Shown here piece by piece: positions 26,201-40,000 of a stretch of 64,000 bases of DNA. The DNA comes from Lineus longissimus. Lineage: Eukaryota; Nemertea; Pilidiophora; Heteronemertea; Lineidae. The position numbers and the translations under genes are program-made. The DNA lies in assembly GCF_910592395.1 (NCBI RefSeq), contig NC_088312.1, forward strand, positions 21,583,292 through 21,647,291, read 5' to 3'. The first letter of the stretch is position 1, and each line of letters starts with the position of its first letter. The notes beneath the pieces are model-generated. The model saw only the letters and a program-made list of their open reading frames with translations, had not been told where the DNA came from and did no database searches.

Positions 26201-29200
26201 AACTTGGCTGACGTTTGTTATAGAGTTCGTAATAATGACAATATATTTAAACATAGTGGGTAGGTTTTTTGAATATCTCCAGCCTTTGACTTCGTAGTTG
26301 TGAGTTCCTTATAGAACTTGGCTGACGTTTGTTATAAAGAGTTCTTAATAATAACAATATATTTAAACATAGTGGGTAGGTTTTTGGCTCACCGTAGGGG
26401 AGTCTATACAACACCGCAGTGTCCGTCGTCCGTCGTCGTCGTCGTCGTCGTCGTTGTCCGTCGTATCCTAGTTCAAAAACAGTGGCACGTTTTTTAACCG
26501 CTAGGCCTATGAACTTAAAACTTTGTACACATGACCCCCTAGGTCAGATGACCCGTGACACTAAATTTCTGTCCGATCTGATTCTCTACTTGGCCACCAG
26601 GAGGCCAAATGTGGATATCTAAAAAGTGTGATATCTCGCTTATTAGTGACTTGTTTTCGATAAAACTTTTGTGGTAGGTACTCATAGCAAGGATACATCA
26701 TATATCTTACGGGTTTTTAATTTGATTTACTTTTCAAGGTCGCAGAGGTCAAATGGCGTGATTTGGCCGTTTGAGTGTAACTATGGCACGTTTCTCAACC
26801 ACCAAAGCTATGAGCTTGAAACCTGGTACATATAACCCCCTATATCAGATAACCTTTGGTGCTAAATTTCAGCCTGATCTGATTCTTGACTTTGCCACCA
26901 GGGGGCCAAAACTGAAAAAGTAAGAAGTGCAATAGCCTGTTTATTAGCAAATTGTTTTTGATGAAATTTTTATGGCAGGGACCCCTAGCAAGGTTACCTC
27001 AGATGTTGCACGATTTTTCGGATTTGACCTACTTTTTAAGGTCGCAGAGGCTAAATGGCGTAAATTTGCCGTTTGAGTGTAACTATGGCACGTTTCTCAA
27101 CCGCAACAGTAATGAACTTGAAACTTTGAACAAATGACCCCCTAGGTCAGTTGACCTTTTACACTGAATTTTGGTTCGGTCTGATTATTGACTTGGCCAC
27201 CAGGGGGCCCAAACTCAAAACTCAAAAAGTGTGATTTCTCGCTTATTACTGATTTGTTTTTGATAAAAGTTTCATGGTAGGTACTCCTAGCAAGGATACA
27301 TCACATATCTTACGGGTTTTTGATTTGACCCACCTTTCAAGTTCACAGAGGTCAAAGTTGAAAACTTTACCGTTCTTGGTACGTTTTGTCGTTGTTCAAT
27401 GTAAAGAGTTTTAATTTTGTGTAATGATGCATCTAAGAAGCCACTATTTGTATGCCAAGTTTCAGCCAGATCGGAATTCAAATATGGCCGAAATTGCATG
27501 TTTTGTGGGTTTTTTCCTCGTATTGTGGCAATCGAAAGGTCGTGAGTTCAAACCCCGGTCAAGGACAGCCAAAAATATTTTTATTTTTCATCTTTTCCTT
27601 TTTTCTTTTCTGAGTTCTATCTTACATTTTCTTCATTTTTTGATTTATTTGGTGCCATAGATTTAATTAGGCGGCCATTTTGGAAATCGTTTTTTGCCGA
27701 TTGCTGTAGTGTAACGAGTGATGAAATTGTTATGGTCAGGTGGATGTGTCTACATCACATATCACCCTGGTTTGTTATTTGACCTACCTGTCAGGGTCAC
27801 TGAGGTCAAAGTTAAAAATATATTCACCATTGTCATACTGTAGCACATTCTGTAACTGTCTACTAAAAATACTTACGGTGAGCACAATGGCCCCTGGCCG
27901 TTTCATTTGAATATCTTCAGTCTTTGACTTCGTAGTTGTAAGCTCCTTATAGAACTTAGCTGACGTTTGTTATAAAGAGTTCTTAATAATAACAATATAT
28001 TTAAACATAGTGGGTAGGTTTTTTGAATATCTTCAGTCTTTGACTTCGTAGTTGTAAGTTCCTTATAGAACTTGGCTGAAGTTTGTTATAAAGAGTTCTT
28101 AATAGTAACAATATATTTAAACATAGTGGGTAGGTTTTTTGAATATCTTCAGTCTTTGACTTCGTAGTTGTAAGTTCCTTATAGAACTTGGCTGACGTTT
28201 GTTATAAAGAGTTCTTAATAGTAACAATATATTTAAACATCGTGGGTAGGTTTTTTGAATATCTTCAGTCTTTGACTTCGTAGTTGTAAGCTCCTTATAG
28301 AACTTGGCTGACGTTTGTTATAAAGAGTTCTTAATAATAACAATATATTTAAACATAGTGGGTAGGATTTTTGAATATCTTCAGTCTTTGACTTCGTAGT
28401 TGTAAGTTCCTTATAGAACTTAGCTGACGTTTGTTATAGAGTTCTTAATAATAACAATATATTTAAACATAGTGGGTAGGTTTTTTGAATATCTTCAGTC
28501 TTTGACTTCGTAGTTGTAAGTTCCTTATAGAACTTGGCTGACGTTTGTTATAGAGTTCGTAATAATAACAATATATTTAAACATAGTGGGTAGGTTTTTT
28601 GAATATCTCCAGCCTTTGACTTCGTAGTTGTAAGTTCCTTATAGAACTTAGCTGACGTTTGTTATAAAGAGTTCTTAATAATAACAATATATTTAAACAT
28701 AGTGGGTAGGTTTTTTGAATATCTTCAGTCTTTGACTTCGTAGTTGTAAGTTCCTTATAGAACTTGGCTGACGTTTGTTATAGAGTTCGTAATAATAACA
28801 ATATATTTAAACATAGTGGGTAGGTTTTTATGAGTATCAGCCTTTGACTTTGTAATTGTAAGTTCTTGATAGAATTCAGATGTGCCCATAGAGTTTGTCA
28901 TAATAATTGTTATAGTCATAAAATGGCTTTGAGGGAATTTTTGTGCTCATGGGCAGACAAGGAAACTTTGAGAAGACTGTGTAAGCCAACCTGTTATAGT
29001 CACTGATCCACCGGATGCGCCTGGTTTCACTGAAATAAAAAATGAAGCGAGTTAAGATAGGTCTAGTCTTCTATTGATATAATTAACGAAAATGTTTTGC
29101 TTTATGTGGCCACTGTTTTAAGTTAAGAAACCGTGGGAAGAAATATTTTTCAGAACCATGAGCAATCTCTTCTCATATTTTGTGTAAATGCACAGAGAAT

Positions 29201-32200
29201 TGATAATGATTTTCTAACTTTAATCGTTGAAGGCATTCTGCCAAAAGAATATTCTACTGGTGGATTGGATCTTTTAAGGCTCGTACCTGCTGTTCCTTTC
29301 TTGCCTTTCACTGACGGAGAAAAAAGCATATTGTAATCATGAAGAATAAATAATGACTATAATGGAATTGTCATATTGTTCGGTCTTTTGATCACTGGTA
29401 TTCTTGCTAGTATTGCTAGTTACATGTGGAACGTTTCGGATCTTATGGTATCTTACATCTCACAATGTGGTGTCTTCCACGAGCATGAATCTCGACACTG
29501 AATGAATACAAAACGACACACTTGGAGCGAAAATGTTTAATATCTAGACTGAGAGCACCTTGACACCCTACTTATGATGTTTGAAGTTAAACTACCCTTG
29601 AGTCGAAGCATAAGCAAGATACTCACGCCAAGTTAGAAACTCATTCCATTTAGAGGCACTTACTGAAAAAAAAATCAATGATTGGATTGCGTATCTTTAG
29701 GAAATATTTCATTTTGAGATTAATAATTGATTCATTTGATCATGAATTGGTGTACATTACTGTATTCAATGGTCATTTCGATGGATTTGAATCAGCAATA
29801 TACACCTCAAAATATTACTTTACTTTAATACGATTTTAAGAAAAGAGGTGGTGGTGGTCTACCACTTGACTCTCATTTAGGTTCCTGGGCACCAAACCCA
29901 TCGACTAAGACTATGGAGAGCTAGCTACCTTTGACTTTGCAAAATTCCTTTAGACATATCAAAGAGACAAGTGTTCTCTGGAACCTACATTATTGGTTTG
30001 CTTGTAGGCTAGCAATTAATAGCGCTCTCTAATACTTCCTTGTTGAGTAATTTGATCACTTTATAAGCAATAATGTTTGTATTATGATTTTTTGATAGAG
30101 TCATACAAATTAGGACCAAGGCCTACTTACGAGCGCAGTCATTTCCCTTTTTTGTTGACATGGAAGGACAGGTAGTTACTTTGATCTTCCCTAGTTCAGT
30201 CAGTGATATCATGTATTCTGTTTTAAAGAAATAAAATATCGTATTAATGATATATAAAAGAGTGCAGTTTGTGAAAAGATATGTATATTTTTTCAAAAAT
30301 AATCCAACACTCTGTTTGCAGCTGCAAACATTTTCCATATTTCATTTTATTCAGCAACCTACGCGTTTTAGCTCGCATCTATATAAAGAATTGATATCAC
30401 TCCTGACATGATTTCAGAAACATCGAAGTTGGCCAATTTCCCCCTTCAACAGAGCTCTGTTAATAGAGACGCTGGTGAGGAAAGAGCGACATGACCATAA
30501 TTGGAATACAAGAGGGCTGCCACTTAGGCACATTTCAGGTTGACAGAATGACCCCTACCCTATTTCTACAAAATCAGAAATGCATCTTTTACAGTTAATC
30601 AGAGTTGAAGGTACTGGAACAGAGACAATAACATAAGCAAATTTACTGCAAAAACTGACACTGACATGGGTGAACTTCGAAACCTGGCCTGAGAAATGCG
30701 TATGCTTTGTAACATATCTGGCCTGATCAAGAGCGACTTTCTTGAGATAGGTAACTTTGGGTTTCTCAATTCAGCTTAGTATCATCTAGGAATGTTCAGA
30801 GTAAACAGATAAAGTGTATTTTCCTGTAACATACCTGTTACAGAGGTCGTACTTCCCCCGCCTGTCGTACCACTAGCTTCCACTGGAATAAATGGAGAAG
30901 CGGCCTGATTTCTTGCCCAGGAAATATCGATAAAAACTTAAACATAGTGGATAGGTTTTTATGAATATCTCAAGCCTTTGACTTCGTAGTTGTAAGTTTC
31001 TTATAGAACTTAGCTGACGTTCGTTATAGAGTTCTTAATAATAACAATATTATATTTAAACATAGTGGGTAGGTTTTTATGAATATCAGCCTCTGACTTT
31101 GCAATTGTAAGTTCTTTATAGAATTCAGATGTGCGTTATAGAGTTTGTCATAATAATCGTTATAGTTGTAAAATGGCTATGGCGGAATTTTATTCCAATA
31201 AAAACTGCGTAGTTGGTAATTTCGGAGACGGGGTGTCGTTCAGTTAACAGTCCACTTGTCTTTCGTCTTTTTCATATGATCCGCCGTGCTTCTGTTCTTT
31301 CGAAGCATAGCATTTCATTCATTGAGAAACAAGCGTCATTGAAAATTTTAAGTTTTCAAATAACATTGATTCTTAAAAAGTGCACTGTATTAGAAACATC
31401 TCTGAGTTGAAGTGCTCATGAGCAGACAAGAAAACTTTGAGAATATTGTATATGCCAACCTGTTATAGTCACTGAGCCCCCTGATGCGCCTGGTTTCACT
31501 GAAATAAAAAGTGAAGCGAGTTAAGATAGGTCTAGTCTTCTATTGATATAATTAACGAAAATGTTTTACTTTATGTGGCCACCGTTCGGTTAAGAAACCG
31601 TGGGAAGAAATATTTTTCAGAACCCTGAGCAATCTCTTCTCATATTTTGTGTAAATGCACAGAGAATTGATAATGATTTTCTAACTTTAATCGTTGAAGG
31701 CATTCTGCCAAAAGAATATTCTACTGGTGGATTGGATCTTTTAAGGCTCGTACCTGCTGTTCCTTTCTTGCTTTTCACTGACGGAGAAAAAAGCATATTG
31801 TAATCATCAAGAATAAATAATGACTGTAATGGAATTGTCATATTGTTCGGTCTTTTGATCACTGGTATTCTTGCTAGTATTGCTAGTTACGTGGGGAACG
31901 TTTCGGATCTTATGGTATCTTACATCTCACAATGTGGTGTCTTCCACGAGCATGAATCTGAATGAATACAAAACGACACACTTGGAGCGAAAATGTTTAA
32001 TATCTAGACTGAGAGCACCTTGACACCCTACTTATGATGTTTGAAGTTAAACTACCCTTGAGTCGAAGCATAAGCAAGTTACTCACGCCAAGTTAGAAAC
32101 TCATTCCATTTAGATGTACTTACTGAAAAAAAAATTAATGGGTTGATTTAGGAAATATTTTATTATGAGATTAACAATTGATTCATTCGATCATGAATTG

Positions 32201-34013
32201 GTGTACGTTACTATATTCAATGGTCATTTCGATAGATTTGAATCGGCGAAATACTCCTCCAAAAACTTCTTCACTCTAAAACGATTTTAAGAAAAGAGGT
32301 GGTACAAGCAATAATGTTTGTATTATGATTTTTTGATAGAGTCATACAAATTAGGTCGAAGGCCTACTTACGAGCACAGTCATTTCCCTTTTTTGTTGAC
32401 ATTGAAGGACATGTAGTTATTTTGATCTTCCCTAGTTCGGTCAGTGATATCCTGTATTCTGTTTTAAACAAATATAATATCGTATTGATGATATTTGAAA
32501 GAGCATAATTTGTGAAAAGATGTATATATCTTTTCAACAATAATTCAATTTTTTTTTAGCAGCTGCAAACATTTTATTCAGCAACCTAGGCGTTTTAGCT
32601 CGCATCTATTTAAGGAATTGATATCACACCTGACGTGATGTAAGAAACATGAACGAACTTTGTCAATTTCTCTCCTCTCCAGAGAGCTCTGTTAATGGAG
32701 ATGCTGGAAATCCATGAGGCAGTAAAAAAGCATAGGTCTTGATACGACAGCAAAAATTCTTCAAGTTTAAAAGGTAACAATAGGCAAGATGACCATTGAG
32801 CAAAATATCGCCCAAAGTTCATGAGACAACGAAAAGGCAATTTAGGGAACGAATAAGCAATGGGGTCTAAACCTGTATCGATAGGATGTACTTCTTTAGA
32901 AAGGTTGGGATGGTTTGAACTGATATTATTTGCTATATACCTCTGGGATGTTGTAACTGATAGTATCTCTTACCTTCAGTTACTGTTGTCGTTGTCTCTG
33001 TAAAATCATATACATATGCATAATATTTTGAAAATTTTTGAATGGAATTTTTTAAAGATCATTGCATTACACTCGTACCATTCCATAACTTCCAATGTTG
33101 CCAATACAAGATGGTGGCATCATTATCGATCTTCTTTTTTTTCATTTGAGACATTTTTATCCGCTTCATAGCGCCCTCCTTCATCTTTAGATGATTTGTA
33201 GTTAATAAGTGGCAGTATTCTGTTCCAGATCTCATCACAGAAATTATTGTATTTATTTGTTAAACACTGGGCTGCGATACCGTAAGGTGATTATAGAAGG
33301 AACAATCGTATGCAAAGAAAACCAGAAAATCTAGCACACGTATCATCTATAGGGATAACTTACTTGACATTTTTACTGAAATGAGGAAATGTAAAAAGAT
33401 ATCAAATCATTGTCGGAACTCCATTTATGGAGTCACCTTTACTGGGACATTGCCTTTGTTTAATTAGTTTATCATTATCATCCCTGAAAAAAAAACCCAC
33501 AAAAAATTCGTAAATTACTGTAGCCAGGGCTATTACACCCTGCTCAATTGTGTGGAACTCATGATGGGGGAAAAACTGCACCAACTCCAAGCATATTGCA
33601 ACTCATATTCATTTTCTTGTGCCCAGCTAGTTACTTCTGCCAAATTACTGCGAATGTCTACTTCCTTCTGCCTGATGGTCATTGAATACTCACTTTTGCC
33701 ATTAACCTTTTCTGGAATAAAATTGAAATGACTTCATTCATAGTTCAATCTAGGCCGTAAAGAAGATATTTCTACTAATTTTAAAAAGTCTATAGTCAGG
33801 AAGCTACCCCGAAATCCATCCAAGTGTGCCCTATTTGTTCGTTTAAAATGACAATGGCGGAAAAACACGAGATCGAAGGGAGTCGTGGTTGGTGTGAGGT
33901 GACAGGGGGCATCCTACACTAACATGCCAGTCCAGTCGCTACAATAAACAACTCGCCTTTTTAGCTCACCTCTTAGCAGAGGTGAGCTTATCCCATACCG
34001 TGGCGTCCATCGT

Positions 34014-34063
<50 letters not shown>

Positions 34064-37000
34064 CGTCGTCGTCCGTCGTCGTCCGTCGTCCGTTAGCAGG
34101 GCACGTTTCGTAACTGTTAAAGCTATTGAGTTGAAACTTGGTACACATGTACCCTTATGTAATGACACCTTGGAGACCAAGTTTCGGTCCGATTCGTTTC
34201 ATGGTTTGGCCACCAGGGGGCCAAACGTTAAAAGTGAAAATATGCAATATCTCCCTTAATAGTAGTCGGGAAATTTTGAAAAAAATATGGTAGGTACTTC
34301 TAGCAAAGGTGCATCATATATCCTCCGGGTTTTTGATTTGACCTCCTTTTCAAGGTCACAGAGGTCAAATGGTGTAAATTGGCCGTTAGGATGTAACGAT
34401 GGCACGTTTCTAAACTGCAATGGCTATTGATACCAAATTTGGTACACATTTACCCCTTAGTCAGGTGATCTTAGGGACCGAAGTTTGGTCCAATATGATT
34501 CACCACTTGTCCACCAGGGGGCAAAATCCAAAAACCTTAAAAATGTGATTATTCCTTAACTTCTTGCCCGATTGCCACCAATTTGATATCATGGGTACAT
34601 CTAACCACCATACAGTATATGTCACACAGTTTTTTAATTTGACCTTCTTGTCAAGGTCACAGAGGTCAAATGGCGTAAATTCGCCGTCAGGCCGTAACTA
34701 TGGCACGTTTCTTAACTGCAATGACTATTGATCACAAATTAAGTACACATGTACCCCTTGGTCAGGTGATCTTAGGTACCGAAGTTTGGTGCGATCTGAT
34801 TTGCCGTTTGGCCTCCAGGGAGGGGGCCAAATCCTAATCTCTTCAAAATGCCATTATTCCTAGTAATGACTTGCCCGATTGGCACCAATTTTATATCATA
34901 GGTACATCTAATTCTAACAACCATTCAATGTGTCACCCGGGTCTTCTTTGATTTGACCTACTTTTCAAGGTCACAGAGGTCGAATGTATTGTAAATTGGC
35001 CATTTTGGGGAAATTGTAATTGCTTGGACCTACATCAAACCTAACACTACATGACACAATACCATGCTCTTTATCCATCTTTCCTCCACATGAGGTGAGC
35101 ACAATGGCCCTGGCCATTTCATTTAGTCACAGCCACACCCGAAATCCATCCCAGTTTGCCCTATTTGTTCGTTTAAAATGACAATGGCGGAAAAACACGA
35201 GATCGAAGGGAGTCGTGGTTGGTGTGAGGTGACAGGGGGCATCCTACACTAACATGCCAGTCCAGTCGCTACAATAAACAACTCGCCTTTTTTAGTCACA
35301 GCCACACCCGAAATCCATCCCAGTTTGCTCTATTTGTGCGTTTTAAAAAGACAATGGCGGGGAAAAAACGAGATCCAAGGGGGTCACCGAAATCATCATC
35401 GTATGACAAATATGAAATAAGATATAGCTAAGAATAGGACTTTGCGGCCACCTGAAAGACGTTAAAGTAAAGAGGGTCACCCAACAATAGACGCTAAGAA
35501 TAAAGGGATCGCGCAACAGATTTTCTAAGCTTGGCTTTGAAACTCCAGGTAGTGAAGATATTTTTTATATATTGATATCTTTATTCGACATGTAAATTAC
35601 ATTTACATTTCTTGAAAAATAAATCATTAAGTTTGGTTTTAAACGCTCATTTACGTTCCCGGCCCATTAGCATTTTATTGACACTGCTTGATTTCAGTTA
35701 AAAACGTCTGAATTTCAGGTTGACCTTGACCTTTGACCCCGACCTTGACCTTGAATAAATTTCAAAAGGTGACTATCAGGTAGCGACCTAATACATCATA
35801 GGAATAGACATTGAAACCAGGTTGATACCACTTCGGAGCGCTCCAATCAGACAAAAACAAGGAGCGCATTCATGTCAAGATATTGCCTTTTGTTATTCAT
35901 TTCTAAAAAGCTACGGTTTAGACTATATACAGCTTTGCCATTTTGTGGACTGTCTTCCAATTTATCATCGGAGGAAATGAAATATTTCAGTTTCAAGCGA
36001 TCATCCCAACAAAGCAGTGTAGAATGACTAAAAACGAATGCATTGTTAACGCTTTGGTTCTTGCTCCTTATGATGTTGTGTCTTTCGTTGACGATTGTGA
36101 CGATGTTGGGATAGTACTGAGTTCATTATTTGGTGGAAGAAATGCTCTTAAAATCAGACGCTCATAACATACTTACCTATCTTTATATTTTTTGTTTTAC
36201 CTGATGAAAATGAATGATAACATTTCGGTGTATCATAAGATAATTTAAAGTGATACCATGTTTTAAAGCCAACAGCATTTGATCTTAAATAAGCAGAGAA
36301 GGCATTCATTAAATACAGATAATTCTGAATAGCTTATTCTCATAAATCATGGACGTGCCAGTTTTTGTATCCAGTGCAGATAAACAAGTGTGCCTTTGTT
36401 GTAACTAATGACAGAGAACTGCTAGATAATGTCTTGTAACGATCATACATTCAAGTGCCGTAGGCCTATCGTAATTCGTTATTTTGTGGAAAGAAATCAG
36501 TATTACAGCCATCATGGAGATCCATCACTTACCCCAGGCAACTAAATCGTTGTAGCTGGTGACTGAAAATGGTAGGTAATTCCCATTGTTAACTTGGAAT
36601 CACAACATCATACACGTAGTATTGTTGCAGTGGACAAAGCATAACCTGCACCCGGTTCGGTGCTTTACTTTTCAACCATCAGAAACTCAGTATTTTTATA
36701 TACGTACATCCTATTGGTTTTTGAAGAGTTCCCTGATTTCTTGCGCTACCAAGTATCAATACTGATTTGATGAGACTTGTGCAGGTATCTTCGTACATCT
36801 GGCTTTGTCGTTTACAATCTTGCCATGGCATGTTATAAAAGATACAAGCATGGAATCGTTGCGATGCCCGCCAAAACAATGGGTGATATGAATAAAGACT
36901 GGGAAATGGTTTTATCTATAACTCTACGTTCATTACACCAGGCCTTTCTGTACAACATTTGATTGAAAGTATTTGCTATAGACTTTATTCATATCAGCCA

Positions 37001-40000
37001 TTGCCTGAGTGACGTTGTGACCTAGATTTTCCCTGAGGGCTATATGACGAATGAGACACGACCCCTTCTAGTAATAGGAATATACTGTCGATGTCCCAAT
37101 GTTAGTTTTGTTGACAATGGGAAGTATTTCAGTAAAATATTATGACAACGATATATATATTGGCTAAAGTGGGATTAATTGTTGCATTTCTTGAATGAGA
37201 ATATGGTAAATGTCATGGTCAATTCAAATCCGGGGAAAACATGAATGGTATGGTTTTCCATTACTGTTTCTTTTCATAGGCATACTTACCCTCGCAATTA
37301 TTATTTTTCTCTTTTGTTCCACTTGGACATGTGCTTCCAGCTCCAATCTTGGCGAACTCAGACTTGGGTAGGAAGTCCACTAAAGTAGGAAATTTTGATT
37401 CTTGAATTCTATTGGCAGCGAAAAGATGACTAGTCATTTAACATAAAATCGACTGTCGTCATCGATATGCTTTGAAACCGCTTGAACTTGGTGACTGTCA
37501 ATATTCACCTCATAATATGTGCACAACATACCCTCAGGTCAGGAGACCTCGTAAAAATTGGCTGGCAGAGGGACAAGCTTGCGGTCCTTTTTCTGGCAAG
37601 TAGCGGCGAAAACGATAACCCTTGCCAATTTCATAAATGTTGCGATATTGACTTCCTTGGTGTAGGTTGAGGAAATGATATTAATGAGTTTTGATTCTTT
37701 ACAATGAATCACAATATTGTAGTTGACGTGAATGCCAAGGCTGATAAGTTGAGTGGCGAGAAATTTCTCCGTCTGAAAAGCCATCTGAAAAAGTCCTCTG
37801 TGCGACATAGCATCGGTCTCTTACTCACCCTGCGTTTGAGTTGTCCCACCTCAAATGTGGAAAAATTTGAATTAAATATCGTATCATTGATTTGCCTAAA
37901 TGATACCAACATACAGGTACGTATCGCAAACGCCAATATGCCTCCGAATTATAAACAAAAAACTGAAAGTTCGAGCCCTATTAGTATCTCCTCCGATGCG
38001 GCAAGTTGATCAGCCGCCAGCTAGTTAAATGAATAGTACATAACTGTATACATATTTTACTTGCCACGCTCCTGTCATATGAAGTATGAGGTTGGTAGTA
38101 ACGTCTCAGACCCACATTCGGCAGGCTGTTTCACTTGGGGTGACACATGATGAGCAAACTTTACATGTTATCAAGAATTTGTAAAGACTAGTCTTTTCAT
38201 AGATTTTTGATTCTTGATTTATAGTATCTGTATGAAACGACTCATACTGAAGTACTCAAAACTGCTGGAAACCTGTTGGCCTACAACGACGTTTTCAAAT
38301 GCATATTGGCATGTGAAATATGACTTACTTTGCTGCGATGTCGAACTGCTGCTACCTTGAACTGGAAAAAAGTCAATCATATTTAATATTATTTGCATTT
38401 TCAAACATATAGTTTTAGCGTGGATGACAAACTACGCTCTATTAGAGAGCTCTTGAAAAACCCTCCATAATAGTTTTCGGCTAACACTAGCACGTAAAGA
38501 TTCAGGACTTTTAAACCTTTTTAAAAGATTTTATGAATTGGATGACTGCCGTTCAATGACTGGCAATGCCCCCGAGTTATGTCGCAGCACTTTTGTCTGA
38601 TCCAGATGATGAAGATCAGCCCGGCTTGGTCTTTTTCAATTTTAGATCTTCCGCCAAAATACAAACATTATATATCTAAATTGTATTTTTATTCAAAAAT
38701 CCCAATAATTATGAAGTGTAATCTTACCAGTTTGTGTCGCTGGAAATACAGATTTTCAAATAGAGAAGTATGGTATATCGTCAAAATGGCACTCAGAGAA
38801 TCGTGTTCACCATGAGCTACATTCATTGTTTTTTTAGTGCTTTCGATCTACAATATAATAGACTGACCGTGGCCATAGATGTCGCCATGAGACTACTCAG
38901 CTCTCATTGATGGCTTGTTCTTACATTTTAAGCATCGTATCTACATGTACAATTACCACTGGCCCTCCCAATCTGCTATGAAAATGACCCTCCAGAAAAA
39001 AGAAACGATAAGGTAAAAAGAACCAAGACAACCGGCTAAAATACATCCCCTTAAATGAGTCTAGTAGTATATATAGCCGCTTTTGCAGTCGTAGGATATG
39101 ATTATGATAGTATATCTTACTTTCTTACCTAATATCGATGCCCATTATACAGCTGAATATTTTTGATGCTGCCCAAGATATCAATTAGCATATCAATACT
39201 TACATGAACTTGTACTTGCTTCTAACTTAATGCCTATGTTTTTTCCTTGAGCTGATGAAAAAAAACCCGCTATATTTTTTACGTAGATATTTACAAATTG
39301 CCATTATTTTTCCTCATAAGAAGGATGTATAATTCAGTGATTGCCGTCGGTTTCTTGATAATTGGTGGGCGCAGGGCTATATGCGCGCGACTTTACCGCA
39401 GGATGAGATGCATTGGTCTGCTCTATGACTTGGTATTGGGCAGAACACTTAGCTCGATCCGACGCTCACTCTTGCTGTGCAATATTTTTTTTGTTTAAAA
39501 ATTATAAGTCTTTTCTTTTAGTTTTTGACTCAGAGAACACAATTATATTGACTTAAAAAATTCCCCAATTGGGAAGAAGGCCTTCTGTGTTTTTTAAAAA
39601 TAATTTGTACGATATCTGTCTTCGGTCATCTATGCAGAATATTGTCGTTCGAATCTGGTCCCGGATTTTATTCAACACGATCATAGAATGAAATAAATTT
39701 TGTAGTTATTTCAGTCGTAGCCTTATGGCAGATTCGACAAAAATAGCCATCAAAAAGCATTAAAAATACATACCCCATGAATTGAATTTACCCACGTCAG
39801 TAACTGAAAATGAGAGTAGAAAGTGTTCCAATAAGTCTATTTTGATAATAATGCCCATGATTAAAAAGTAGCTTTCGTGTAACACTTTACCTACTCTTAA
39901 TTTTATTGCGGCTCTTACTCAAAAAGTAGGTATGGAGAAATTCTAAATAAAATCCCGATAGACCTATATGCAGCTTTTTTCTTAGGTGCGGTTAAAATCT

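Larger units (their letters stand above)
28835..32530. repeat. Segmental duplication carrying modules 3 and 4
   Basis: About 28835-30300 and 31080-32530 are paralogous, with indels (a stretch around 29840-30060 is missing from the second). Each holds the exon series Cys-Pro-Ser, Trp, Lys, Gly/Ser. The intervening 30660-31090 is also similar to 21280-21500 and 25430-25680 around the other Gly/Ser/Thr exons. Confidence 0.8.

Noticed and set aside
27424-27660. tRNA-like fragment and open frame (GTCGTGAGTTCAAACCCC region)
   Set aside because: Only a B-box-like stretch inside the (GTC)n element. No complete tRNA structure and no coding support.
29133-31803. Paired plus-strand frames starting MGRNIFQN (29133 and 31600)
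   Set aside because: Antisense to exons 21 and 16 of the large gene. Present twice only through the segmental duplication.
33914-34180. Minus-strand frames with poly-Asp or poly-Arg runs, also at 54552-54764
   Set aside because: Translations of the (GTC)n microsatellite inside an interspersed repeat.
38950-38985. Possible microexon near a GTAATT donor
   Set aside because: No acceptor gives a length divisible by three and the donor is weak.
39135-39165. Possible microexon with good splice sites near 39140
   Set aside because: In phase 1 it reads into a TAA stop, so it cannot join the other exons.
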